Shown: one piece after another, positions 1 to 6,288 of the stretch
How the letters are laid out: every line of letters begins with the position of its first letter
Numbering within the stretch: position 1 is the stretch's first letter
From: a virus
Strand: one strand, 5' to 3'
Virus record (IMG/VR): IMGVR_UViG_3300006802_000753
Coordinates: 1-20,741 of that record
DNA length: 20,741 bases
Notes under the pieces: model-generated
Told to the model about the DNA's origin: nothing
Database searches by the model: none
What the model saw: the letters and a program-made list of their open reading frames with translations, nothing else
Translations under genes and position numbers: made by a program

Positions 1-550
1 AAACCTCAACATTCCCTTGTGCAGCCTTTCCTAGTAAATTGGATGCCGTCGAGAGGTCAACGCCAATGGCAGATGAAAGATCCAATGCTGCTTGCGTAGC
101 TCGTCTCAATCCTTGTTGGTCCAACTGGCCAAGTGATTGAATTAAAGCCGCGTTCTTTACAATAACTTCGTCGCCGAACTTAGATGCATTTTGCAATTCA
201 GTGGCAAACTGAAGAAAGCTTCGTGATGTCTCTTCCGAGTACTTACCACTTTGAGCGAGAGCCACATTGAGCGAATTGATAGCATCTTCTTGCTCGTTTG
301 CGGCATTTATCGATTCACCAATAAGATTTTTAAGATCTGAAAATCCGCTTTTGATAGCACTGAAAGCGGCAGTAACCGCATTGGCTCCCAAATTCCCAAG
401 GAAAGACGCAAAGGCATTAGATGCTGTACTGCCAGCTTTGTCAGCATCGTCGGCAAACCCACCGAGTAGTTTTTTAACTTCGCCCAATGCCTTTCCAAGC
501 TCTTTTGGGTCACCGGAAATTTTAATTACAACGCCACTAGAATCTGCCAC
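1..550 (-). CDS. Tail tape measure protein, N-terminal part (runs off the window)
   Basis: The minus frame is open from a GTG at 550 to the window edge, about 183 codons. The product is rich in Ala, Gln, Ser and Asn and reads as a long alpha-helical protein (for example SFLQFATELQNASKF and LIQSLGQLDQQGLRRATQ), typical of the helical N-terminus of siphovirus tape measures, which fix tail length and line the tube. The GTG start is chosen because GGCAGGGA lies just upstream and because it overlaps by 14 bases the end of the frameshifted chaperone frame (stop at 537-539). The order tube protein, G/GT chaperone, tape measure is the classic one and is the strongest support. The 3' end is missing, so total length and any lytic domain are unknown. 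Confidence 0.85.
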   Translation of the reverse strand, partial: MADSSGVVIKISGDPKELGKALGEVKKLLGGFADDADKAGSTASNAFASFLGNLGANAVTAAFSAIKSGFSDLKNLIGESINAANEQEDAINSLNVALAQSGKYSEETSRSFLQFATELQNASKFGDEVIVKNAALIQSLGQLDQQGLRRATQAALDLSSAIGVDLSTASNLLGKAAQGNVEV

Positions 551-1174
551 TCCCTGCCCCCATTTTGGCCATTTTTTTGGCCAGTGCATCGGCTATCTTT
601 TTTTCATCTTCAGGAGATATATTTGTTTGCTCCTGAGATTGTTTATAGCCGGACTTACGATTTTGAATCGCTTCTATCAGCTCGCTGAGCTCTCTCCTTG
701 TAAGCTTTCCGTATTCGTCTTTTGAGTATCCGTACTCGCTGGCGATGAGGTCGAAGACTTGTGTGTCACTGAGGGTGATCCCGCCGGAACTTTTTTTTTC
801 TCATTTAATTTTAAATCCGGGCTGGACTTCTTTCGAGTCTCAACAAACGCTCGAATAATTCCGGTCAACTCATCGGCTCCGCATATGATATGTTTCAATT
901 TTTCAACAGGATCATCAAATGTAAGTATTTTCTCATCGAGCCCATCCCATTGAGTGATCACCGCATTTTTGACAATTCGTTTTGCATCGTCATCCATAAG
1001 GCGCCAAAAGATTGCGAAAACGATATTTACATTTACGCTCTTTAGGCCTTCAATGAGTTCTTCTTGAGTCCAGTTTTCAAGCATCCATTCATCGTCTTGG
1101 ATAGTAATAAAATTCATGAAAACGTCGCGGTTCATTTTCTTTACGAATACTGACTCTCTAACAAGTTTAGACAT
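537..1174 (-). CDS. Tail assembly chaperone, long form made by -1 frameshift (GT-like)
   Basis: Ribosomes that slip back one base on the nine A's at 799-791 leave the 0 frame after about 128 residues. They read a second open frame of 84 residues, ending at the TAG at 539-537, for a product near 212 aa. The -1 frame encodes a coherent, charged helical segment (ITLSDTQVFDLIASEYGYSK, then LTRRELSELIEAIQNRKSG), whereas the 0-frame tail is low-complexity Ser/Thr. This mirrors lambda gpG/gpGT, where the fused T domain recruits the tube protein and the G part binds the tape measure. The long form overlaps the tape measure start by 14 bases. The frameshift itself is inferred from position and reading-frame quality. 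A homopolymer sequencing error is the alternative explanation. Confidence 0.75.
677..1174 (-). CDS. Tail assembly chaperone, short form (G-like)
   Basis: This is a 165-aa product read in frame 0 from the ATG at 1174, which has AGGAG five bases upstream; the frame is open further upstream but without a better site. Residues 1-128 (starting MSKLVRESVFVKKMNRDVF) are acidic and mostly helical, as in gpG-type chaperones that coat the tape measure during tail assembly. The last 37 residues are almost only Ser, Thr, Pro, Gln and Gly, and look like an unselected frame used as a tail after the slippery A-run. Its place between the major tail protein and the tape measure is diagnostic of the family even though sequence identity between such chaperones is usually low. 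Confidence 0.8.
   Translation of the reverse strand: MSKLVRESVFVKKMNRDVFMNFITIQDDEWMLENWTQEELIEGLKSVNVNIVFAIFWRLMDDDAKRIVKNAVITQWDGLDEKILTFDDPVEKLKHIICGADELTGIIRAFVETRKKSSPDLKLNEKKKVPAGSPSVTHKSSTSSPASTDTQKTNTESLQGESSAS
791..799 (-). promoter_or_regulatory. Slippery A9 site for -1 frameshifting
   Basis: Read on the minus strand, codons GAG-AAA-AAA-AAA-GTT give an A AAA AAA heptamer on which both tRNAs can re-pair one base back. It sits exactly where the coding-looking frame changes from 0 to -1 within the tail chaperone gene. No clear downstream stimulatory hairpin was worked out. Confidence 0.7.
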
Positions 1175-1212
1175 TACGGCTCCTGGGAAAATGATACGGT
1201 TGATTTTTGTCT

Positions 1213-1246
1213 CTTTCAATGAAAGCTTATTAATGTGTGGCCACAC
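1213..1246. promoter_or_regulatory. Two palindromes upstream of the RHH gene, candidate operators
   Basis: CTTTCA-A-TGAAAG (1213-1225) and the perfect 12-bp palindrome GTGTGGCCACAC (1235-1246) lie between the divergent starts of the plus-strand RHH gene (1262) and the minus-strand chaperone (1174). Ribbon-helix-helix dimers typically bind such short palindromes, so autoregulation, and control of the divergent chaperone/tape measure genes, is plausible. On the minus strand a TTGAAA sits just before the second palindrome and might be a -35 box. No convincing -10 was found on either strand. Confidence 0.45.
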
Positions 1247-1261
1247 TTTCAAGGGTTTTTG

Positions 1262-1447
1262 ATGAATAAAAAAGACGATATGCACCGACGGACTATTACC
1301 ATCAAATTGCGTTTATCACCGATTGAATACTCTAGACTAAAGATCCGGGCGGATGAGTTTTGCAATGGGAATATTTCAGAGTTAATCAGACACGCCATAA
1401 CGAATATGCGTGTGAGGCCAAATAAAAAACGGGGACCTAGCTTTTAA
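1262..1447 (+). CDS. Small ribbon-helix-helix (CopG/Arc-like) DNA-binding protein
   Basis: A 61-aa basic protein. HRRTITIKLRLSPIEYSRLK gives the beta strand and first helix, and GNISELIRHAITNM the second helix of an RHH fold. The fold binds DNA as a dimer through the strand pair, usually as a repressor. The ATG at 1262 is chosen because AAGGG lies six bases upstream; a GTG at 1235 would run through a palindrome. It is the only plus-strand gene in the late block and lies antisense to the spacer between the major tail gene and the tail chaperone, so it looks like an inserted moron. Its stop codon lies in the loop of the terminator hairpin at 1431-1457. The target and role are unknown. Confidence 0.7.
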   Translation: MNKKDDMHRRTITIKLRLSPIEYSRLKIRADEFCNGNISELIRHAITNMRVRPNKKRGPSF

Positions 1448-1457
1448 CTAGGCCCCC
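1431..1457 (-). terminator. Intrinsic terminator after the major tail protein gene
   Basis: GGGG-A-CCTAG / CTAGG-C-CCCC forms a strong hairpin with loop CTTTTAA. On the minus strand it is followed by GTTTTTTATTT, giving the U-tract, so it ends or attenuates late transcription just after the major tail protein. A second stem-loop (TCATCA/TGATGA, 1471-1488) sits between the stop codon and this hairpin. On the plus strand no T-run follows, although it may still stop the RHH transcript. Confidence 0.75.
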
Positions 1458-1490
1458 GCCCCAGGAGTCATCATCAGGAAGGTGATGAAT

Positions 1491-2360
1491 CTACTCGACT
1501 TCAGAAATACGGCAGACGGCGTTTTGAACTGAATCGTAACTGGCTTTTGCAGTGTAATCGTTTTGAGCCCATGTTTTACGTTCCGCACCAAGAGTGATTC
1601 CGATTGCTTTCATTTTATAAGCTTCGATTTCAAAAATCGCGCCGTTACCACGTTTTTGGCCATAAGCAATCAAACCAAATTCTGGGAAAACATCAGAAAT
1701 GCCACCAATTTTTACTGTGCGGTTGAAAGTGTTGATCGGACGAATTTCAAATGTCGCCGAATCTCCAGTGACAAAAGCCGTGGCCGATCCACCGCCGGTC
1801 AAGGTAATGCCGTAGTTAGCAATTAAATCCGTACCGCCAGTGGATATCTCGATAGCCGAAGCAATTTTCAAGCTGTCATCCAAGAAATCTCCAGCAGTAC
1901 CACGGCCAAAATCAACATCAGATGCACAATAGACATCAATGTCGTTATCGCTGGTAGCTACAATTGTATAACGGCCAAACTTTAGATCAGAAGGAGTAGT
2001 TAATGTTATAGTCGACAATAACCCTGTCGCAGCAACAATCGATGTACCTTTTTTGTTTGAAATAGCTGTAGCGTAACCGCCGCTTTCAGCTGTTCCTTGT
2101 GTTGGGGCCTTACCACCAAACAAGGTAAATAACCAATTTGGATATTCACTTACCGAGAAAGAAAGCTCGGCAGTGATGTCGCCATCCTCAATCGCCCATG
2201 CAAAGCGGTTAGAGCCACCAAACAATTCAATAGTGTCACCCTCTAGTGTGAAGGTAGAACCTTGAACAACGCGTGCTGTACCATAAGGTACGCCATTTGT
2301 ACGGTTAATTGGTGTGACGGAATGCACTCCAAATAATACTCTAGGATCTGATAAAGCCAT
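1491..2360 (-). CDS. Major tail (tube) protein
   Basis: A 289-aa protein starting MALSDPRVLFGVHSVTPINR. It is rich in beta-forming residues, Gly and Thr, has no signal peptide or membrane segment, and has a C-terminal region ending in AKASYDSVQNAVCRISEVE. Composition, length and position (directly after the tail terminator-like gene and before the G/GT chaperone) fit the protein that polymerises into the tail tube. The start has AAAGGGGGA nearby. A terminator hairpin follows, as expected for a protein needed in many copies. The internal stretch from about residue 80 to 200 (GGYATAISNKKGTSIVAA onward) could be an added surface domain. The assignment rests mostly on synteny. Confidence 0.8.
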   Translation of the reverse strand: MALSDPRVLFGVHSVTPINRTNGVPYGTARVVQGSTFTLEGDTIELFGGSNRFAWAIEDGDITAELSFSVSEYPNWLFTLFGGKAPTQGTAESGGYATAISNKKGTSIVAATGLLSTITLTTPSDLKFGRYTIVATSDNDIDVYCASDVDFGRGTAGDFLDDSLKIASAIEISTGGTDLIANYGITLTGGGSATAFVTGDSATFEIRPINTFNRTVKIGGISDVFPEFGLIAYGQKRGNGAIFEIEAYKMKAIGITLGAERKTWAQNDYTAKASYDSVQNAVCRISEVE

Positions 2361-2371
2361 AAATTCCCCCT

Positions 2372-2848
2372 TTAATCTGCAATTGCAAAATCAATCGAAA
2401 CGCCAAAGACCTTGTGATACTGGCTTTGGTTATTTATTTTTATATCAATAGCTGCTGTGGTTGAAATAGTCGGGGAATCAAATCCCTTTCCTATTTTCCC
2501 CCAAGTTGCGACTACCGCTTCTTTCAAAGCCCGTCTGTAGCGCAATATTCTCTTTTCCACATTTAAATCTTGCCTGTCGATAATAAACAGGTCCACCTCA
2601 ATCGTATAATTCTCGGCAACGATTGGCCCATTTATTATCGTCTGAACATTATCTAGATAGTAAAAAACAAAGTTTTTATAGTTTTTTGCTTTGTCATCGA
2701 GTGATTGAAAAATCCATGCGCTCGCTGGGATTTGATCCAACAACGTATCGTTTTTCTCCGCATTGATGCTTGTAATGGCCGAGGCCAGGTTGGCTTTAAG
2801 CGCCGTCTCAAATGCACCTAAAAATGTCTCTATATCAAACCGCGCCAT
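2372..2848 (-). CDS. Probable tail terminator / tail completion protein
   Basis: A 158-aa protein beginning MARFDIETFLGAFETALKAN; the frame extends to 2941 but that extension only overlaps the upstream gene. The size, the N-terminal helix, the alternating beta strands (NYTIEVDLFIID) and the end VFGVSIDFAIAD resemble the gpU/gp37 kind of protein that caps the tail tube and joins it to the head. It overlaps the virion morphogenesis gene by 14 bases and precedes the major tail gene by 11, the usual place of this function. No decisive motif is visible; the ribosome binding site is weak and coupled translation is likely. Confidence 0.6.
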   Translation of the reverse strand: MARFDIETFLGAFETALKANLASAITSINAEKNDTLLDQIPASAWIFQSLDDKAKNYKNFVFYYLDNVQTIINGPIVAENYTIEVDLFIIDRQDLNVEKRILRYRRALKEAVVATWGKIGKGFDSPTISTTAAIDIKINNQSQYHKVFGVSIDFAIAD

Positions 2849-3491
2849 CGCCAGACCCCTGTGTACTACCCGTTGCCTCTCCCAAAGTTGAACCCAATAC
2901 TCGAAGAATATATTGATTGATAATATTGTTCCACCGTTCAAGGCGTCCGGTCATGTCTTTATTTGCAGCAAACCTACTAGACTCTGGTCCTATAAACAAA
3001 AATTTGCGAAGTGGTATTTTCTTTCTAGGGTCATCGGACTGGTGATATTTCCCATATGGGACAGTTGTGCCTAGTGTAAGAGAGCGTTTTTGTATATCTG
3101 TAATATTACCAGGCCCCCCAATTTGGGTGACTGATTTTTCTAATACGCCAGAGAATTTTAAAAGTGGGTATCCTTTACGAAGGCCGGTCTTTTTTTCTTT
3201 ATAATATTGGTAAGGCGTATATGAGTCATACCCCTTTGATATTGGGGTGCGGTCTGCGGTAGCGACCTGCAGTGGAGCCTTACGGATCTGGCCAATTTTC
3301 TTTCCTTTAAAATCCTCGTATTGTCCTGGACCTTTCAAATTAAAAATCGCCTTTTGAGATTTGTAAAAATCTTTTGCGATTAATTGAAATGGAATTCTTA
3401 AGTCGGTCACAGCGTCAAGTGCCCTTGCGACTTGATCCGCAAACGCCTTGTCTGCCTTTACGCTATAAGAGACAAAGCCTGGATCAGACAT
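2835..3491 (-). CDS. Phage virion morphogenesis protein (Mu gpG / P2 gpS-like)
   Basis: A 218-aa protein. The segment VPYGKYHQSDDPRKKIPLRK followed by FLFIGP (about residues 145-170) matches the pattern of the virion morphogenesis family, in which a Tyr-x-x-x-His-Gln segment is followed by a basic stretch and an Arg-x-Phe-Leu motif near the C-terminus. Such proteins act in tail completion or head-tail joining. The long basic N-terminal half (KGPGQYEDFKGKKIGQ) is also usual. The gene stands between the gp36-like connector and the tail terminator-like gene. The Gly/Ser-rich last residues overlap the next start. Confidence 0.75.
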   Translation of the reverse strand: MSDPGFVSYSVKADKAFADQVARALDAVTDLRIPFQLIAKDFYKSQKAIFNLKGPGQYEDFKGKKIGQIRKAPLQVATADRTPISKGYDSYTPYQYYKEKKTGLRKGYPLLKFSGVLEKSVTQIGGPGNITDIQKRSLTLGTTVPYGKYHQSDDPRKKIPLRKFLFIGPESSRFAANKDMTGRLERWNNIINQYILRVLGSTLGEATGSTQGSGDGAV

Positions 3492-3499
3492 TTACGGCC

Positions 3500-3955
3500 T
3501 CACCACTGCTGCTTAGTCACACTAAAAGTATGACATTCGCTGGTCGTACCGACGCAAAAAGCATTAAGCGAGCCATTTGGTGACTTAAGTGGTACATCTT
3601 TTAGTAAGAGATCACCTTTTACAATGAGATCTAAATCATCGTTGAAGGTTCGCACGCGATTGTCTTTATACTTTTCGTCGGACTCACGCTGTTGGGTTGC
3701 GTTGTTTTTTACTTCAATAATATTTCTGACACGTTCTGAAACTCTGAATATACAAATCCGCTTCAAGATCGAATAGGCTTCCGGGTACGATACATTGTCT
3801 ACCGGGACGACGTATTTAAGGCCTACCCGAGCATCGATATAATTGGACTCTTGAAGAATTAATTCTTCAAGCTCATCTTCGGTGATCGCAAAATTGTCAC
3901 CGAATTCTATTTCCTTAAAGTCCGCCTCGATATCAGTTTGCTCGCAGTAGGCCAT
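3500..3955 (-). CDS. Head-tail connector, Mu gp36-like (DUF1320)
   Basis: A 151-aa protein starting MAYCEQTDIEADFKEIEFG, which closely follows the family's usual N-terminus (MAYxTxxDI). It continues with an acidic helix (EDELEELILQESNYIDARVG) and a helical core with SILKRICIFRVSERV. Members are head-completion proteins next to the capsid genes of Mu-like phages. The last 40 residues, after VPLKSPNGSLNAFCVGTTSE, look like an added tail and contain two Cys. Its place between the capsid and morphogenesis genes agrees with the call. Confidence 0.8.
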   Translation of the reverse strand: MAYCEQTDIEADFKEIEFGDNFAITEDELEELILQESNYIDARVGLKYVVPVDNVSYPEAYSILKRICIFRVSERVRNIIEVKNNATQQRESDEKYKDNRVRTFNDDLDLIVKGDLLLKDVPLKSPNGSLNAFCVGTTSECHTFSVTKQQW

Positions 3956-3959
3956 TTAT

Positions 3960-4181
3960 TTACACCTTAGACAATGCGCCCATTTTAATGAGCTCATCTG
4001 TTACCTTAGATTCAGGGAACTCGTCGCCTTTTTTATAAATCACGCCACCATCGCCCATGATGTTTAACAAGCACACCCATTTCTTGGCGTTTGCTTTAGG
4101 CGTATCGACACGCATCTCCTCTTGAAACTCAAAAGGACCCTCTAGGGCTTCGATGTCATCAAGCTTTTTCTTTTTTGCCAT
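3960..4181 (-). CDS. Small head-region protein, unknown (Mu gp35-position)
   Basis: A 73-aa acidic protein with a Lys-rich start (MAKKKKLDDIEALEGPFEFQ) and the C-terminal motif GVIYKKGDEFPESKVTDELI, which reads as a small beta hairpin followed by a helix. Small proteins of this kind, with a K-G-x-x-F-P-E segment, occur between the capsid protein and gp36 in Mu-like phages and are thought to be connector or accessory head proteins. That is inferred from position. The stop is 4 bases from the next start and the gene starts 11 bases after the upstream stop, so it is part of the same operon. Confidence 0.55.
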   Translation of the reverse strand: MAKKKKLDDIEALEGPFEFQEEMRVDTPKANAKKWVCLLNIMGDGGVIYKKGDEFPESKVTDELIKMGALSKV

Positions 4182-4192
4182 GCTCGACCCCC

Positions 4193-4849
4193 TTAGTTGT
4201 CGCAGCGAAAATTCTGAATAAACAAGAAATCAAAAACGCGTGAGCCGTTTGCGGCTGGATTCGGGATCACAGTGTTGCTAGCCATTTCGGTGGCGTTGAT
4301 TGCCACGGTTTCGCCAGTCAATACTGCACCATCTACCAAACCCTTAATGAAATAGCCTGTGCCATTTAGGCAGCGGTTCAAGCCAAGCTTCTCGCCAATT
4401 CCGAGACTAAAAGATGCTCCGTAAGGAGAGTCTTCGGCGGGGAATTGAACAGATGTAATAGTCTTGAATGCTTTGTTGCCTGTGGTGGCAGTGCTTTGGT
4501 TTGCGATCAAAGCCAGAGTTTCTGTAATCACACGCCCCTTAGCGTCACGACCAGTGACGACAACGTTCCCGGCCGCCACGTCGGCAGTAGTTCCACCTGG
4601 AGTAAGCACGAGGTTTCGCGCCACATCTGGTTGAGCTAAAAACGTAGTGACTGTAGTGCCTGAAGCCCCACCTCCAGCGTTTGCACTCAGAATGTATGCA
4701 GTTGAAGACGCTGCAGGTGATGTGATTGTTTGATGTTGCAAGACTTCTTGGGTTGGGAACTTAGCATCGATAGGCATACGCTTGAACGAGGCTTCCGCTA
4801 CCAGGGCCACAAGTCCAACAACCAATGTGAACAAAATAGTTTTTTTCAT
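4193..4849 (-). CDS. Head-operon protein with a signal peptide, unknown function
   Basis: A 218-aa protein. Residues 1-20 (MKKTILFTLVVGLVALVAEA) are a textbook Sec signal peptide with two Lys, a hydrophobic core and an A-E-A cleavage site before Ser21. The remainder has Gly/Thr/Ala-rich beta repeats (NLVLTPGGTTADVAAGNVVV, then TGRDAKGRVITETL), resembling phage surface or fibre-like beta proteins, and two Cys near the C-terminus. A leader peptide is unusual for a protein encoded directly after the major capsid gene, because virion proteins assemble in the cytoplasm. Either the product is exported, or the N-terminus is a virion-targeted hydrophobic segment. GGGAGATTATACC precedes the ATG. I do not recognise the family. 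Confidence 0.65.
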   Translation of the reverse strand: MKKTILFTLVVGLVALVAEASFKRMPIDAKFPTQEVLQHQTITSPAASSTAYILSANAGGGASGTTVTTFLAQPDVARNLVLTPGGTTADVAAGNVVVTGRDAKGRVITETLALIANQSTATTGNKAFKTITSVQFPAEDSPYGASFSLGIGEKLGLNRCLNGTGYFIKGLVDGAVLTGETVAINATEMASNTVIPNPAANGSRVFDFLFIQNFRCDN

Positions 4850-4889
4850 TGGTATAATCTCCCTTTTAAAAATGTTCTTTTGCTAAGAA

Positions 4890-4914
4890 GGGCGAGCGTT
4901 TTCACAACTCACCC
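4890..4914 (-). terminator. Hairpin after the major capsid gene, probable attenuator
   Basis: Read on the minus strand, GGGTGAG pairs with CTCGCCC (one G-U) around an 11-base loop and is followed by TTCTTAGC, a weak U-rich tract. It lies in the 86-base gap between the major capsid gene and the signal-peptide gene, so it probably lowers transcription downstream of the capsid gene rather than ending it completely. Confidence 0.5.
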
Positions 4915-4935
4915 CTCCCATGCCAAAGCTTTTAA

Positions 4936-5874
4936 TTAAGCGATGGCCGCAGAAACCAAATACGCTGCGCTTGTATTGACTAGCTCGAAAGAATAATCGT
5001 CTTGAACGATAATTCCTTTCGCTCCAGGCGGGTTGTTTAGGTCATATTTGTAAACTTGACGAGCTGGACGGCTTGTCATTTTCATGTAGTAACCAAACGC
5101 AATCTGGCGTTTAGCAGGGGCCGTCGGTCGCACGAAGAATGTGATCGAATTGCCCCAAGCTTGAGCCAATACGTTTGTTTGGCCTTCTTTAGCCGAGTTG
5201 TAGGCCACTGAACCAACGTACAACAATTGAACGCCCATGGCCTTTGCAACTTCTTCTTTAGTCAATGTGCCAGCGCGATTAGCTGCATAACCCAACGTCT
5301 CAAGAATTTGAGGATGGTAGATCAAAGTGTTAAATACTTTCTGGCTCATAACGGCTGCGTTTGGCTGCATACCACAACCATCCAAAACGGCGTTGTGCGC
5401 ATCTTTAAACACGACGGTTGGGTTAGAGTTGCCATAGTCGCTGAACTGTGAAGTGCCAGACAAAATGACCTGTTGAGTGATCACGCCAGTGTCTTGAACA
5501 ACAGAGGCTAGTGCGCGCTCTTTATTAGTAAGAACTAAATGAGTCACACCCATTGTTTCGTCTGATTCCGCATCGAACGGTTCTTCAACGTTGTCATAAT
5601 CATCTTGAGTTACAACGCCTTCAAGGGCGTGGCTTCCGATGAGATAGGTATTACTTAAATCACGAGTGATTGGATCAACCCTGCGGGCTTCGCCACGACC
5701 AGAGATCAAGTCGGACTCGACTCGAATATGGTTTAAACCATATGCACCGATGATACCGGACTTTTGTTTTACGTTTAGAGTTGGGAATACCTGTTCACTG
5801 ATGTAACCATCAGGGAAATAGCCGTTTGATACGTTTGTAAGTAACTTGTCTACTAATGCTTTATTTTGTGCCAT
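4936..5874 (-). CDS. Major capsid protein
   Basis: A 312-aa protein, MAQNKALVDKLLTNVSNGYF onward. Features expected of the HK97-fold capsid family of Mu-like and related phages include an N-terminal helix, an early E-loop-like segment (ESDLISGRGEARRVDPITRD), and the central segment NAVLDGCGMQPNAAVMSQKV followed by FNTLIYHPQI, which matches the family's typical (P)N-x-x-V-M-x-x-x-x-W/F-x-x-L pattern. It continues with the late beta segment SITFFVRPTAPAKRQIAFGY. It lies after the DUF2190 gene and protease/scaffold, as is usual. AAGGGGGA near the ATG gives strong translation, and a hairpin follows the gene. Confidence 0.88.
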   Translation of the reverse strand: MAQNKALVDKLLTNVSNGYFPDGYISEQVFPTLNVKQKSGIIGAYGLNHIRVESDLISGRGEARRVDPITRDLSNTYLIGSHALEGVVTQDDYDNVEEPFDAESDETMGVTHLVLTNKERALASVVQDTGVITQQVILSGTSQFSDYGNSNPTVVFKDAHNAVLDGCGMQPNAAVMSQKVFNTLIYHPQILETLGYAANRAGTLTKEEVAKAMGVQLLYVGSVAYNSAKEGQTNVLAQAWGNSITFFVRPTAPAKRQIAFGYYMKMTSRPARQVYKYDLNNPPGAKGIIVQDDYSFELVNTSAAYLVSAAIA

Positions 5875-5896
5875 TTTATAAATCCCCCTTATTTAA

Positions 5897-6265
5897 TTAT
5901 ACGCTGCGGCCAACGTGACGGTCGATAATTACAGCGATGACATCGTTTTGAACTGCATCTTGCATAGCTACTGCGAAAGCGGCACCTGTGGTGATTGCTT
6001 TTCCTTGTCCGCTCGCCGCAGATCCGATAGAAGCGTTCAAGCCGATAACGCCACTTGACTTAAGTTTTGCGCCACCAGCAACGGCCACTTCGGCCATCTG
6101 GCCAGATGTAGGTGCATTCATCAAAATGCCCATTGGAATTTCATCGTTTCCACAGCCAACTACTTTTTCAAGGTCAGCACCGAATTTTACGAATGAATAT
6201 TGCAAAGCAGACAAATCAGCGCCTGCGGTAAAAGCCTGAATTTCTGGTTTTAAATAAGCTGCCAT
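5897..6265 (-). CDS. Capsid cement/decoration-like protein (DUF2190-like)
   Basis: A 122-aa Ala/Gly-rich beta protein. The stretch GVIGLNASIGSAASGQGKAI around residues 70-90, followed by VAMQDAVQNDVIAVIIDR, reads like the DUF2190 family, whose members are small proteins placed next to the major capsid gene and shown or proposed to decorate the capsid. No signal peptide or Cys cluster is present. AAAGGGGGA precedes the ATG. It lies between the protease/scaffold and the capsid gene. Confidence 0.7.
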   Translation of the reverse strand: MAAYLKPEIQAFTAGADLSALQYSFVKFGADLEKVVGCGNDEIPMGILMNAPTSGQMAEVAVAGGAKLKSSGVIGLNASIGSAASGQGKAITTGAAFAVAMQDAVQNDVIAVIIDRHVGRSV

Positions 6266-6288
6266 TTTAAATCCCCCTTTAAATTAAA

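Noticed and set aside
267-725. Plus-strand 152-codon frame at the left edge
   Set aside because: It is the antisense of the tape measure and chaperone genes, whose coding character and synteny are clear.
1235-1261. GTG start for the RHH protein at 1235
   Set aside because: The GTG lies in a perfect palindrome and lacks a ribosome binding site, while the ATG at 1262 has AAGGG at good spacing.
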